Origin: Acidimicrobiales bacterium
GTDB lineage: Bacteria; Actinomycetota; Acidimicrobiia; Acidimicrobiales; Palsa-688
DNA: 64,000 nt
Direction: 5' to 3'
Assembly (NCBI GenBank): GCA_036378675.1
Contig: DASUWA010000051.1
Coordinates: forward strand, 1 to 64,000
The notes beneath the pieces were generated by a model, which was given only the letters and a program-made list of their open reading frames with translations, was not told the DNA's origin and searched no databases. A program made the translations under genes and the position numbers. Shown here in pieces: positions 50,699-59,080 of the stretch (position 1 is the stretch's first letter; each line of letters begins with the position of its first letter).

Positions 50699-51798
50699 GC
50701 CGACCCCTGAATGTGGCCGGCGAGCGCTCGACCGCGCATGCTGGTGATCTGGATCGTGACCGTGAAGGTCTGATTGGTCCGTCCGGAAACGGTGGCGACG
50801 ATCGTGTCGCCGCTCAGGTTGGTAACCCGGCCGGTGTACTCGTTCTGAGCCCCTTGCGGTCCGAGAGTGACCCGGCCGGACGTGAGCCGGACCCCGCCGC
50901 CGTCCACCGGGGACCCGTCGAGGGTGACATCGAACGCTCCTCCGCTGAACTGTCCCGACAGGACTAGCGTCACGGGACCTCCGCTCTGACTGCCGGACTC
51001 GTTCTGGCTGCCCTGGAAGTCCGACGAGAACGGAATCGACAGCGCAGAAGGAGAGGTCTGGCCGGACGACCCGGTCGACGAGGACGACGCGGCGATCGCG
51101 CCGAGCAGCGCAGTAGGCGTGCCCGCCTTCTTTGCCCAGCCGGGCTTGAGAGGCCCGGTCACCGTCCAAACCCCTATTGCGAGCGGCAGTGCGAAGGATC
51201 CTAACGCTGCTACCGCGCGCCTGCCGGCGTTCGAAGGCGACCACCCCTCTGCGAGGCGCCACCACACGGCGCCGATGACCGCGGCAACGCACACGGCGTT
51301 GAGCGCGATAACCCAACCGAGTCTGGTGTCGGTGCCGGTTCCGAGCCCGTGAAGCGCCGCAACTGGCCAGCAGAGGTAGGCAGCCCAATGAAGGAGTCTC
51401 CAGAGCCGAGGCCCGAGCCTTTCGCGTACGAGTGATGTGATGACCAAGGCGACGAGGAGGTCCAAGGACAGGGCTCCGAGCCCCAGCCAGAGGGGGCGGT
51501 ACGTGCCGACGAAAGGAATGAAGACGTCCGCAACGGAGATCGATACATACGTGTCGAGCACCGCGGTCACCACGTGGATCACCAAGAACAGGACAGCGAG
51601 AAGCGAGATGTTCTTGTGCAGAGCGGATATCACGAACCTCGGCAGGCCGGGCCGCGCGTATCGGACTACTTGGGTAATGCCCATGACGACAGTCGCGGTC
51701 AGCAGCACCAGGTCGACCAACCCGAAGCCTCGGGTCATGTACCACAGCGCCTTGGCATTGGTACCCAAGGCTGCGGTTACCGCTGCTGTTGTCAGCAC
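50695..51798 (-). CDS. Ferric-reductase-like membrane protein with extracytoplasmic domain
   Basis: The 367-residue protein has six or so membrane spans with paired His in the pattern of ferric-reductase/YedZ heme-b proteins (ALHKNISLLAVLFLVIHVV and LLHWAAYLCWPVAALHGLG). A Ser-rich linker and a beta-rich C-terminal domain follow (TLVLSGQFSGGAFDVTLDG, NEYTGRVTNLSGDTIVATV), probably outside the cell. The start GTG at 51798 overlaps the ApbE stop and has GGAGCAGG upstream. It may carry electrons across the membrane. No FAD/NAD domain is present on this chain; the NuoF-like partner could supply it. Confidence 0.8.
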   Translation of the reverse strand: MLTTAAVTAALGTNAKALWYMTRGFGLVDLVLLTATVVMGITQVVRYARPGLPRFVISALHKNISLLAVLFLVIHVVTAVLDTYVSISVADVFIPFVGTYRPLWLGLGALSLDLLVALVITSLVRERLGPRLWRLLHWAAYLCWPVAALHGLGTGTDTRLGWVIALNAVCVAAVIGAVWWRLAEGWSPSNAGRRAVAALGSFALPLAIGVWTVTGPLKPGWAKKAGTPTALLGAIAASSSSTGSSGQTSPSALSIPFSSDFQGSQNESGSQSGGPVTLVLSGQFSGGAFDVTLDGSPVDGGGVRLTSGRVTLGPQGAQNEYTGRVTNLSGDTIVATVSGRTNQTFTVTIQITSMRGRALAGHIQGSA

Positions 51799-52769
51799 CG
51801 GACCTGCTCCGGAGCCATCGACTCGTTTGATGCCGGCCCGACTGAGTCGATGGGCCAACCTGCGGAGGTGGTGACGCGAGCAGAAGGAGACACGAGACGG
51901 GCCGGAAGGCGTCGCTCTTCGAGCCATTGCGGAGCCCGATCACCGAGAAGGATCGCGGCGGTGGACGCGATGTTCGCGTCGAGGCAAGTGCCCGCGGCAA
52001 CGCTGACCGTTCGCCAGTGCTCTCGAGCGGGCAGACCGGTCGCCGGGTCGATGATGTGGTGCAGGGAAACCCCACCACGAATCCAGCGTCGTACCGACGT
52101 GCTGGACGTGGACAGACCGCCCTCGCGGATCGAAACGACCGGCCCGTCCGATGTGGTGGGTGGATCCGCGTGGTTGTGCGTGATCCGCATGCTCCAGCCT
52201 CCCACCGGCGCCGGGCCTCGAACCGCGATGTCTCCTCCGAGATTCACCAGAACTCCCGCACCGGTGCAGGCAGCTGCCAGCTCGGCAGCACGATCGGCGC
52301 AGAGCGCCTTTGCGGTGGCCCCAAGGTCGATCGACACTCCGGACGGCAACTGAACCGTGCGGTGCGCGGAGTCCGTGCGCACCGTCTTCCAACCGGCTAC
52401 TGCGCGCGCAGTCAGGTTTAGCGCGGCGCCTTCAGGGTCAACGTCCGCGAAGTCCCGGTCGTAACCGATCAGCTCGAGAGCACTTCCGACCGTCGGGTCG
52501 ACCAGTCCGTCGGTAAGCCGTGCAGCACGAAGGGCCGCGTCTATCGCCTCGAACAGCAATGCAGACACGACGACCGGCCGGCCGGTACTCGCGTTCAGCT
52601 TGCTGAGCTCGCTCTCCGGCCGGAAGCGGCTTGCTGCCAGATCGATCGCTTCCAGCTCGAGGCGCAGGACGCTCGTCGCCTTATCTGCGGCGGACGGTTC
52701 GGTGACCGCAATGGAAGCCGTGGTGCCGAGCGCAGGGAACGAGTGCACCGCCAATGAAGTGTCCGTCAC
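51792..52769 (-). CDS. apbE: FAD:protein FMN transferase (ApbE family)
   Basis: The 325-residue protein matches ApbE, which attaches FMN to Thr/Ser in partner proteins: FPALGTTASIAVTEPSA, SRFRPESELSKLNAS, DGLVDPTVGSALELIGYDRDF, SIDLGATAKALCADRA, VNLGGDIAVRG and HHIIDPATGLPA. The GTG start follows AGGAGG, and the gene is 3 bp from the Ser-rich gene before it. No S/T-G-A-T/S flavinylation motif was seen in the neighbouring proteins, so the natural target is unclear. Confidence 0.93.
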   Translation of the reverse strand: MTDTSLAVHSFPALGTTASIAVTEPSAADKATSVLRLELEAIDLAASRFRPESELSKLNASTGRPVVVSALLFEAIDAALRAARLTDGLVDPTVGSALELIGYDRDFADVDPEGAALNLTARAVAGWKTVRTDSAHRTVQLPSGVSIDLGATAKALCADRAAELAAACTGAGVLVNLGGDIAVRGPAPVGGWSMRITHNHADPPTTSDGPVVSIREGGLSTSSTSVRRWIRGGVSLHHIIDPATGLPAREHWRTVSVAAGTCLDANIASTAAILLGDRAPQWLEERRLPARLVSPSARVTTSAGWPIDSVGPASNESMAPEQVRC

Positions 52770-52772
52770 CCT

Positions 52773-53078
52773 TCACGATCCTCCTGAGGAGGCCACGGGG
52801 GAGGAGCTCGACCGTGACGGACGGTGCGTTGGGCTGCTCAGTCCGGAGCTTGATTCAGAAGATGATGACCGTGACCCCGAGTTCGTCGACTGCGAGCCGG
52901 CCTCCGAACTACCGCCTGTCGAGCTCGACGAATGCGATGTGTGTGATGAGTGGCCGGGCAGCGCGTTGGCGACGGCTGCCGAGAGGATGCCGCCTGCTAG
53001 CAACGATCCGGCGGCCAGATACCGGGTGCTGCGGCTGATCCGCTCCAATCCGAGGTCCCGAGACGCGCTAGAAGGCAT
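52773..53078 (-). CDS. Small Ser-rich secreted protein
   Basis: The 101-residue protein has a basic start, a hydrophobic signal (YLAAGSLLAGGILSAAVANA) and a mature part almost entirely of Ser, Gly, Thr and Pro. It has no Cys and no flavin-attachment motif. It could be a wall-spanning linker or structural protein for the redox module, or a truncated relative of FMN-binding proteins that carry a similar Ser-rich start. It lies between the b-type membrane protein gene and apbE. Confidence 0.6.
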   Translation of the reverse strand: MPSSASRDLGLERISRSTRYLAAGSLLAGGILSAAVANALPGHSSHTSHSSSSTGGSSEAGSQSTNSGSRSSSSESSSGLSSPTHRPSRSSSSPVASSGGS

Positions 53079-53099
53079 GTGATCGAGTATGAAGTCCGG

Positions 53100-53801
53100 C
53101 TATGAGGCTCCGCTGAGAGCCTGGCTAAGTTTCGGATAAGAAGTCCTGTGTCCCAGCTGGGAAACCCGGTTGCTCCCTTCGTGCAACTGCCGTTCGACGT
53201 GGTATTTCCCCGTCGGGCCGAGCATCAGAAACCCCAAAATGCATCCGGCCACCAGACTCGCCGCGAGGGTCCACTGACGTACTCCTGCTCCGCGGACGTC
53301 GCGCCTCGTGCTTCGGAGCCAATCCGCCGGCGCCAGCCGAGCGGTCTCCATCAGGTGCCCAAGGACATGGATTGTCATGACTCCGAACCACAGAACGAAG
53401 CTCGCTTTGTGGACGGTCAGCAGCTTGCTGCGTGCCGATGCCGGAGCGAACATCAGCGCGATACCAGAGGCGAACAGCACGACCGTCAGCACGACCACGA
53501 CCGGTCCCAGAATCCGCAGGACCAGCGGCGGGGGACCCTTGCGCCGGTACGGCAGGGAGCCGCGGTAGTAGCGAACGGACCGCCAGCCAGTCGAGCCGAT
53601 TTTGAGGGTCACGGGCGGCGCGAGAAGCATGCCGATGAACACGTGAGGTGTCAGCAGGCTCCGAACGCTCATCAGGGTCGCGCCCTCCGCCGCCAATAGA
53701 ACCAGAAGCAGAGCGGCAGTTCCGCTGGTCAAGCGTGCGTTCGATTCGACGCCGACTTCCTCCGGGGATTCGCGTAGCCCACTGGTTGGAACGACTCGCA
53801 C
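53100..53801 (-). CDS. Four-helix membrane protein, cytochrome b-like
   Basis: The 233-residue protein has four membrane spans (GTAALLLVLLAAEGATLM, LRILGPVVVVLTVVLFASGIALM, ASFVLWFGVMTIHVLGHLM and WTLAASLVAGCILGFLMLG). His residues lie in or near the spans (TPHVFIGML, TVHKASFVLW and TIHVLGHL), a pattern of b-type heme ligands similar to cytochrome b561-like proteins. The start is a GTG. It is the first gene of the redox operon and is divergent from the NAGPA-type gene. Confidence 0.65.
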   Translation of the reverse strand: MRVVPTSGLRESPEEVGVESNARLTSGTAALLLVLLAAEGATLMSVRSLLTPHVFIGMLLAPPVTLKIGSTGWRSVRYYRGSLPYRRKGPPPLVLRILGPVVVVLTVVLFASGIALMFAPASARSKLLTVHKASFVLWFGVMTIHVLGHLMETARLAPADWLRSTRRDVRGAGVRQWTLAASLVAGCILGFLMLGPTGKYHVERQLHEGSNRVSQLGHRTSYPKLSQALSGAS

Positions 53802-53916
53802 CGTCTTCGAACTTAGGTTCCCCGCGTGGCGCTTTCACCTCGACTCCAGGTAGTTTTGCCTTTCCTTAACGTGAGTCTTGACGGTCGTTTGAACCTTCAG
53901 GCTGAGACTGAGGCCC

Positions 53917-55095
53917 TTGTCTACGCCTACTCAACTCCGGGGCCGGCGCCGTCGGTTGCGACGGTTACTGCTAGTACCCCTCGCCGCTGTGATCGTGGTG
54001 GTGCTCTTCTTCGCCGCGTCGCTCATCGGGGCGCTGACCACCCCAGGTAATCAAAACTTCCAGGCCAAGTGGGCGGATTGGTTGAGGAGCCATGACGCCG
54101 CCTTTATCGCAAACCACCTCGAGTCGTACTACTACAGCCACAACGCGCCGTCGCGCGGCGGTGTTCCTCGAGGGCTGAACCCGTTGCCGGCATCGGCCGA
54201 CGCTGCATCCGACCCATCTCACTCGCCGCCGACGATCGTTGTGCGCTCCCACCTCGCTGCGCCTTCGCCGGTGCCTTTGGTCGTCTCACCCGCGCTTCCT
54301 GGGGAGGGCAGCTGGCGCCCCGCGGGCCCTGACATCGGCGGAGTGCCGTCTATGTACGAGGCCCAATTCAGGGCCGACGACGTTTACACGAGCCAGATCA
54401 CCTCCGCAGTGTGGATAGATACGAGCCTGCTCCGCGTCGCACTCGTTCCCGGGGCCTACGAGCCGGGCGGGACATGGGCCCAAACCCCGTACATCAACTC
54501 GGCCCAGCTTCCGTACGCGTTGGCGGCATTCAACGGAGGGTTCCGTGTCCAAGATGCGCGCGGTGGGTTCTACCTCAACGGAACCACTGAGGTCCCGCTT
54601 CGAATGGGCGCCGCGTCGATGGTGATCTACTCGGACGGTCACATCGACATCGGTACCTGGGGCAACGAGGTTTCCATGTCGCAGAATGTGGTCGCAGTCC
54701 TTCAAAACCTTGCGCTCATGGTCGACCGCGGTCGACTCGCATCGAATGCGACCTACAGCGACAACAGGGTCTGGGGATCGACTCTCGGTGCCAACACAGT
54801 CGTCGCACGTTCGGGCATCGGTGTCAGCGCCACCGGAGCTTTGATCTATGTCGCCGGCCCGGCGCTGACTGCGAAGAGCCTGGCCGAATCGCTGCAGCGG
54901 GCCGGCGCCGTTCGGGCCATGACGCTCGACATCAACCCGGAGTGGGTCACCCTCAACTTCTACAGCCATCCGAACGGCGTCGGCAGCCCACTCGTCTACG
55001 CATCGAAGCTGTATCCGAGTATGCAGCGTCCTGCCACCCGCTATCTCGGTCCGACCCGCGAGTCGCGTGACTTCTTCATGGTCTACGCGCCGTAG
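53917..55095 (+). CDS. Phosphodiester glycosidase (NAGPA-domain) family protein
   Basis: The 392-residue protein has an Arg-rich N-terminus and one membrane anchor (LLLVPLAAVIVVVLFFAASLIGAL). Its NAGPA/DUF2233-like domain shows YALAAFNGGFRVQDARGGFYLNG, DGHIDIGTWGNEV, an NTVVARSGIGVSATGALIYV block and RAMTLDINPEWVTLNFY. Members cleave phosphodiester-linked sugars, including cell-wall polymers, though many are untested. The start is a TTG at 53917. It sits alone between the redox operon and the two-component genes. Confidence 0.8.
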   Translation: MSTPTQLRGRRRRLRRLLLVPLAAVIVVVLFFAASLIGALTTPGNQNFQAKWADWLRSHDAAFIANHLESYYYSHNAPSRGGVPRGLNPLPASADAASDPSHSPPTIVVRSHLAAPSPVPLVVSPALPGEGSWRPAGPDIGGVPSMYEAQFRADDVYTSQITSAVWIDTSLLRVALVPGAYEPGGTWAQTPYINSAQLPYALAAFNGGFRVQDARGGFYLNGTTEVPLRMGAASMVIYSDGHIDIGTWGNEVSMSQNVVAVLQNLALMVDRGRLASNATYSDNRVWGSTLGANTVVARSGIGVSATGALIYVAGPALTAKSLAESLQRAGAVRAMTLDINPEWVTLNFYSHPNGVGSPLVYASKLYPSMQRPATRYLGPTRESRDFFMVYAP

Positions 55096-55120
55096 GCCGG
55101 ATTTCTCAGTTCCGGGCGAT

Positions 55121-56512
55121 TTATCTACGAGCGACTGCTGGCTCAGTTTGGGCTGCGACTACGGACAACGCAACGTCGAGTCCCGTCGGGTACGCCTGGC
55201 GAAGTTCGACCGACGCGCCGTTGCAGTTGGCCAGTTGCCGCACGATCGCCAAACCCAATCCGCTGTGACCTCCATTTGAAGTGGGTCCCTGCCAGAAGCG
55301 ATCAAAAGCACGGTTCCGCTCATCCAGAGTCATGCCACGTCCCTCGTCCGTGACATGAACGCGAAGAGATCGCGAGCGATCCGAGTCCACCGAAACGACG
55401 ATCCGAGAACCCTGCGGGCTTGCGTCGAGCGCGTTGGCTAGCAGATTGTCGAGTATCTGCTCGAGGTCCCCCGGTACAAGCGTTGCGAAAAGCGGCCCCG
55501 GACCGTTGTGGTCGAGAGCCACGTGCTTCTCGGCCGCAAGGGCACCCCATGCGTCGCAACGCTCGGCGATGACCGCCTGTATGTCGACGACTTCACGTGG
55601 CGGCTCGTCCTGGCCAGCTCTGCTGATGGTCAAAAGGCCGTCGACGATCCGGGAGAGCCTTTGGACCTCACGTCCGGCAGCCGCGATCTCATCCGTAGTA
55701 CCTGATGTGGCACTTGCCTCGAGATTCTCGAGTCTCAGGCGCAGAGCTGTCAGCGGGGAGCGCAGCTGATGGGATGCGTCTGCCACAAACCGAGCCTGAC
55801 TTTCGACCAGCTCCGTGAGTCGCGACGCCATGTGATTGAACTGTTGGGCTAGGGAGCGGATCTGCGGCGGTCCATCGTTCTCGCGTGCACGGGCATTCAA
55901 ATCCCCTCCCCCGAGCCCGGCAACTACCGATTCCAAGCGGCTGAGGGGGCGGGACAGAGATCTGGCAAGAACCACGCCGACGACGGCAGTCAATACGAGC
56001 ACAGCCGCGGCGAATCCGCCGAGAGCAATCCAGATGTCGTGAATCCGCTGCTCTGTGACGGACGCTGGAATAGCCAACAGGACAACGCCCGCGGGACGCC
56101 GGTCGAGGAGCACCGGCGTCACAGCAGCGGCCCATGGTTTCCCCTCGTCTTCGGTGAACGCGCTTGCCGAGACCCCGTACAGAGCTGTCACTACCAGTTG
56201 GTGAAAGTCGGTGACGACGTCGTTGTCCTTATCTGAACTCGAACTTGCCAATATGTTGCCCGCGGGGCCGATGATCTCCACCTCGCCCCCCGTGCTGGAC
56301 TTGTAGGTGGTTGCAAGGTTCGACAGCTGGGCGGCCTCGGTATGCTCGAGCCCCTCTGTAGCCAGCCCCGCCAGGCCGGCCGCTTCCCTCGAGGCTTGGC
56401 TGGCGCTTATTCCTCTCTCGTGACGCTGGGCCAGTAACCCGAGGGGTACTTCGAGCACGACGAGAATGAGAATCGCCAGCCCTAGGTATGAAAGCAGGAG
56501 GCGCCTGGTCAC
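55121..56512 (-). CDS. Sensor histidine kinase
   Basis: The 463-residue membrane kinase has two membrane spans flanking an extracellular sensor of about 130 residues and a HAMP domain (SRPLSRLESVVAGLGGGDLNAR). The H box DASHQLRSPLTALRLRLENLE contains the phosphoaccepting His, and the ATP-binding domain has ILDNLLANALDAS, DEGRGMT and GGHSGLGLAIVRQLA. Its GTG start overlaps the response regulator stop (GTGA), so the pair is translationally coupled. The signal is unknown. Confidence 0.94.
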   Translation of the reverse strand: MTRRLLLSYLGLAILILVVLEVPLGLLAQRHERGISASQASREAAGLAGLATEGLEHTEAAQLSNLATTYKSSTGGEVEIIGPAGNILASSSSDKDNDVVTDFHQLVVTALYGVSASAFTEDEGKPWAAAVTPVLLDRRPAGVVLLAIPASVTEQRIHDIWIALGGFAAAVLVLTAVVGVVLARSLSRPLSRLESVVAGLGGGDLNARARENDGPPQIRSLAQQFNHMASRLTELVESQARFVADASHQLRSPLTALRLRLENLEASATSGTTDEIAAAGREVQRLSRIVDGLLTISRAGQDEPPREVVDIQAVIAERCDAWGALAAEKHVALDHNGPGPLFATLVPGDLEQILDNLLANALDASPQGSRIVVSVDSDRSRSLRVHVTDEGRGMTLDERNRAFDRFWQGPTSNGGHSGLGLAIVRQLANCNGASVELRQAYPTGLDVALSVVAAQTEPAVARR

Positions 56513-57183
56513 TTGCTTCCATTCGACATCGTGTCGCCAAGACGGAGCCCCACGCGGCGCACGGTCTCTACCCACTCGGGGTGGCCGAGCTTCTTCCGCA
56601 GGGATGCAACGTGCACATCGACGGTCTTGGTTGGGCCGTACCAGTGCGGGTCCCACACCTCTTCGAGGATGGTCTGCCGGTTGACCACAGCTCCCGGGTC
56701 CTCGGCCAGAAGGGCGAGCAGATCGAACTCCTTCGGCGTGAGGATCACCTCGTCCCCCGACACAAACACTCGACGGGTTCTCCGATCGACCTTGAGCTCG
56801 CCGAGCACCTGCACCTGTTCGGTCGAAGGCAGCTCGCCTATGCGGCGCATCACCGCCCGGATTCGCGCTACCAATTCTCGAAAGCCGAACGGCTTGACGA
56901 TGTAGTCATCCGCCCCTAGTTCGAGGCCTACTACACGGTCCACCTCGGCGCCCCGCGCAGTAACCACGATGATCGGAACCGACGAGCGCGCTCTGAGCTG
57001 CTGGCACACCGAGTAACCGTCGATGTCCGGCAGCCCGAGATCGAGAACGACGAGGTCAGGGGTCGCAGCCGAGAGTGCGGCTGCGCCGGTCGATACCCAC
57101 TCGGTGACGAACCCTTCCCTGGTGAGACCCGCGACTAGAGGCTCGGCTATCCCGTCATCGTCCTCGGCAACCAGGATGCGCAC
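56509..57183 (-). CDS. OmpR/PhoB-family response regulator
   Basis: The 224-residue regulator has a receiver domain with the phosphorylation site in DLVVLDLGLPDIDGYSVC (Asp near residue 48) and the conserved Lys in ADDYIVKPFGFRELVARI. The C-terminal winged-helix DNA-binding domain has LTPKEFDLLALLAEDPGAVV and TKTVDVHVASLRKKLG. The start is a GTG. It is encoded first, followed by its kinase. Targets are not identifiable here. Confidence 0.95.
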   Translation of the reverse strand: MRILVAEDDDGIAEPLVAGLTREGFVTEWVSTGAAALSAATPDLVVLDLGLPDIDGYSVCQQLRARSSVPIIVVTARGAEVDRVVGLELGADDYIVKPFGFRELVARIRAVMRRIGELPSTEQVQVLGELKVDRRTRRVFVSGDEVILTPKEFDLLALLAEDPGAVVNRQTILEEVWDPHWYGPTKTVDVHVASLRKKLGHPEWVETVRRVGLRLGDTMSNGSK

Positions 57184-57280
57184 CTCTCAAGGATGCATCT
57201 GTTCCCCGGTAACCTGTTGTCGCCAGCCCCGATCAACCCGTCAACCCGTTCGACGACGACCGGGCTGCGTTCCCCCCGAT

Positions 57281-58891
57281 ATGACCGTTCCCGCCATCCC
57301 CGCCGAATATCTCGCGCCGTCCGTTGAGGCGGCGCGCCGGCGGACCTTCGCGATCATCAGCCACCCCGACGCGGGCAAGACCACGCTCACCGAGAAGTTC
57401 CTTCTGTACGCCGGTGCGGTCCAAGAGGCCGGGGCGGTCCGGGCGAGAGCAGGACGCCGCCGCGCGACATCCGATTGGATGGCTATGGAAAAGGAGCGGG
57501 GAATATCGATCAGCTCCACGGTCCTTCAATTCCCCTACCGCGATTGCACGGTGAACCTGCTCGACACTCCGGGCCACCGTGACTTCTCCGAGGACACCTA
57601 CCGGGTCCTTACCGCGGCTGACGCAGCCGTCATGGTCCTCGACGTCGCGAAGGGGATCGAGCCGCAGACGCTCAAGCTGTTCGAGGTGTGCCACGCGAGG
57701 CGATTGCCCGTACTGACATTCATCAACAAGTGCGACCGCCCCGGTCGGGCTCCACTCGAACTGCTCGATGAGATCGAGCAACAGATAGGACTGATCGCCA
57801 CCCCGGTGACATGGCCGGTAGGAGATCCGGGGGTCTTCCACGGCGTGGTCGACCGACGGACCGGGTCGTTCGTGGGTTTCTCCAAGGCGCGCGGCGGGGC
57901 GGAGATCGCCGGCGAGTTCGAGCTTGCCGCGGATGAAGCCGAGGCGGCTTACGGCTCCGAATGGGAGAGAGCGGCGGAGGAATGCAGCCTCCTCGACGAG
58001 GTCGGCGCGGTGATGGACCGCGAATCGTTTCTGGCCGGGCTCAGCAGTCCTCTGTTCGTCGGTTCGGCGTTGACCAACTTTGGAGTGCGACACCTACTCG
58101 ACGCGCTCATCGACCTTGCGCCGTCACCATCACCGGCGCTCGACGCCGACGGCGAGGAACTCGAACTGGATCGCCCGTTCGCCGGTTTCGTGTTCAAGGT
58201 TCAGGCAAACATGAACCCAGCCCACCGAGACCACGTCGCATTCGTACGCGTCTGCTCCGGTCATTTCGAGCGCGGAATGACTCTTGTTCACGGCCCGACC
58301 GGTCGGCCGTTCGCCACCAAGTACGCGACATCCGTGTTCGGATCGGATCGAGACACGATCGATCAGGCCTGGCCCGGAGATGTGATCGGATTGGTCAACG
58401 CGTCGGGGCTGAGGGTCGGCGACTCCTTGTACGCGAGCGAGAACGGTTTCGGCGGACCGGTCGTTTTCCCGCCGATCCCCGCCTTCCCGCCCGAGTTGAT
58501 CGCAAGCGCGCACCCGCGCGACCTTTCGCGATCGAAGCAGTTCAAGAGGGGATTGGAGCAGCTCGAGCAGGAAGGCGTGGTTCAGATCCTGCGGCGCTCG
58601 CCCGACGATCCCACCCCCGTACTCGCGGCGGTCGGCGCGATGCAGTTCGAGGTGCTGGCCCACCGGATGGAGCACGAGTTCGGAGCGTCGATCGAGCTGT
58701 CCGGTCCTTACGAGAGGACGGTACGGAGGACCGATCAGGTGACCGCCTCCAACCTGCGCCCGCTTCCGGGAGTCGAGGTCCTGCATCGCCGAGACGGTGT
58801 TCTGCTGGCCGTGTTCGAAAGCCCCTATTGGCTTGCGCGGGTGCAGTCGGACCATCCCGACTGGGTCCTGGAGCAGATCTTCACCACGTAA
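57281..58891 (+). CDS. prfC: Peptide chain release factor 3
   Basis: The 536-residue translational GTPase recycles RF1/RF2 after termination. Motifs are G1 IISHPDAGKTTLTEKFL, G2 region EKERGISISSTVLQF, G3 LLDTPGHRDFSEDTYR and G4 INKCDRP; domains II and III follow to the C-terminus. The length fits E. coli RF3 (529). The ATG at 57281 has no Shine-Dalgarno sequence (CCCCCCGAT precedes it), so the mRNA may be leaderless or start close by. The longer open frame from 57023 is a shadow of the response regulator. Confidence 0.92.
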   Translation: MTVPAIPAEYLAPSVEAARRRTFAIISHPDAGKTTLTEKFLLYAGAVQEAGAVRARAGRRRATSDWMAMEKERGISISSTVLQFPYRDCTVNLLDTPGHRDFSEDTYRVLTAADAAVMVLDVAKGIEPQTLKLFEVCHARRLPVLTFINKCDRPGRAPLELLDEIEQQIGLIATPVTWPVGDPGVFHGVVDRRTGSFVGFSKARGGAEIAGEFELAADEAEAAYGSEWERAAEECSLLDEVGAVMDRESFLAGLSSPLFVGSALTNFGVRHLLDALIDLAPSPSPALDADGEELELDRPFAGFVFKVQANMNPAHRDHVAFVRVCSGHFERGMTLVHGPTGRPFATKYATSVFGSDRDTIDQAWPGDVIGLVNASGLRVGDSLYASENGFGGPVVFPPIPAFPPELIASAHPRDLSRSKQFKRGLEQLEQEGVVQILRRSPDDPTPVLAAVGAMQFEVLAHRMEHEFGASIELSGPYERTVRRTDQVTASNLRPLPGVEVLHRRDGVLLAVFESPYWLARVQSDHPDWVLEQIFTT

Positions 58892-59057
58892 GGTCCGGCC
58901 GTTAGTCCCGGCTTATTCCGGTGCGCCCCGGTGGCGTTCGCCATTTTTCCGGTACATCCGGGATCGCCGGTGCAATTGCGACCTCAGGCTTCAAATTTGC
59001 ACCACCTCAAAAACGACATGTCCCACAAAAGTCCAGTGAAGGAATCGCTGCAAGCCC

Positions 59058-59080
59058 GCGCTCCTTAGGGCGAGGAGCGC
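59058..59080. terminator. Hairpin between convergent prfC and MFS genes
   Basis: GCGCTCCT and AGGAGCGC form a perfect 8-bp stem with a 7-base loop directly before the MFS stop (read on the minus strand). No T run is present. The preceding 58892-59057 stretch is relatively AT-rich and has no supported gene. Confidence 0.45.

Noticed and set aside
51799-51927. N-terminal extension of the ferric-reductase-like protein
   Set aside because: It overlaps apbE by more than 100 bp, while GTG 51798 gives a 7-bp overlap and a good ribosome binding site.
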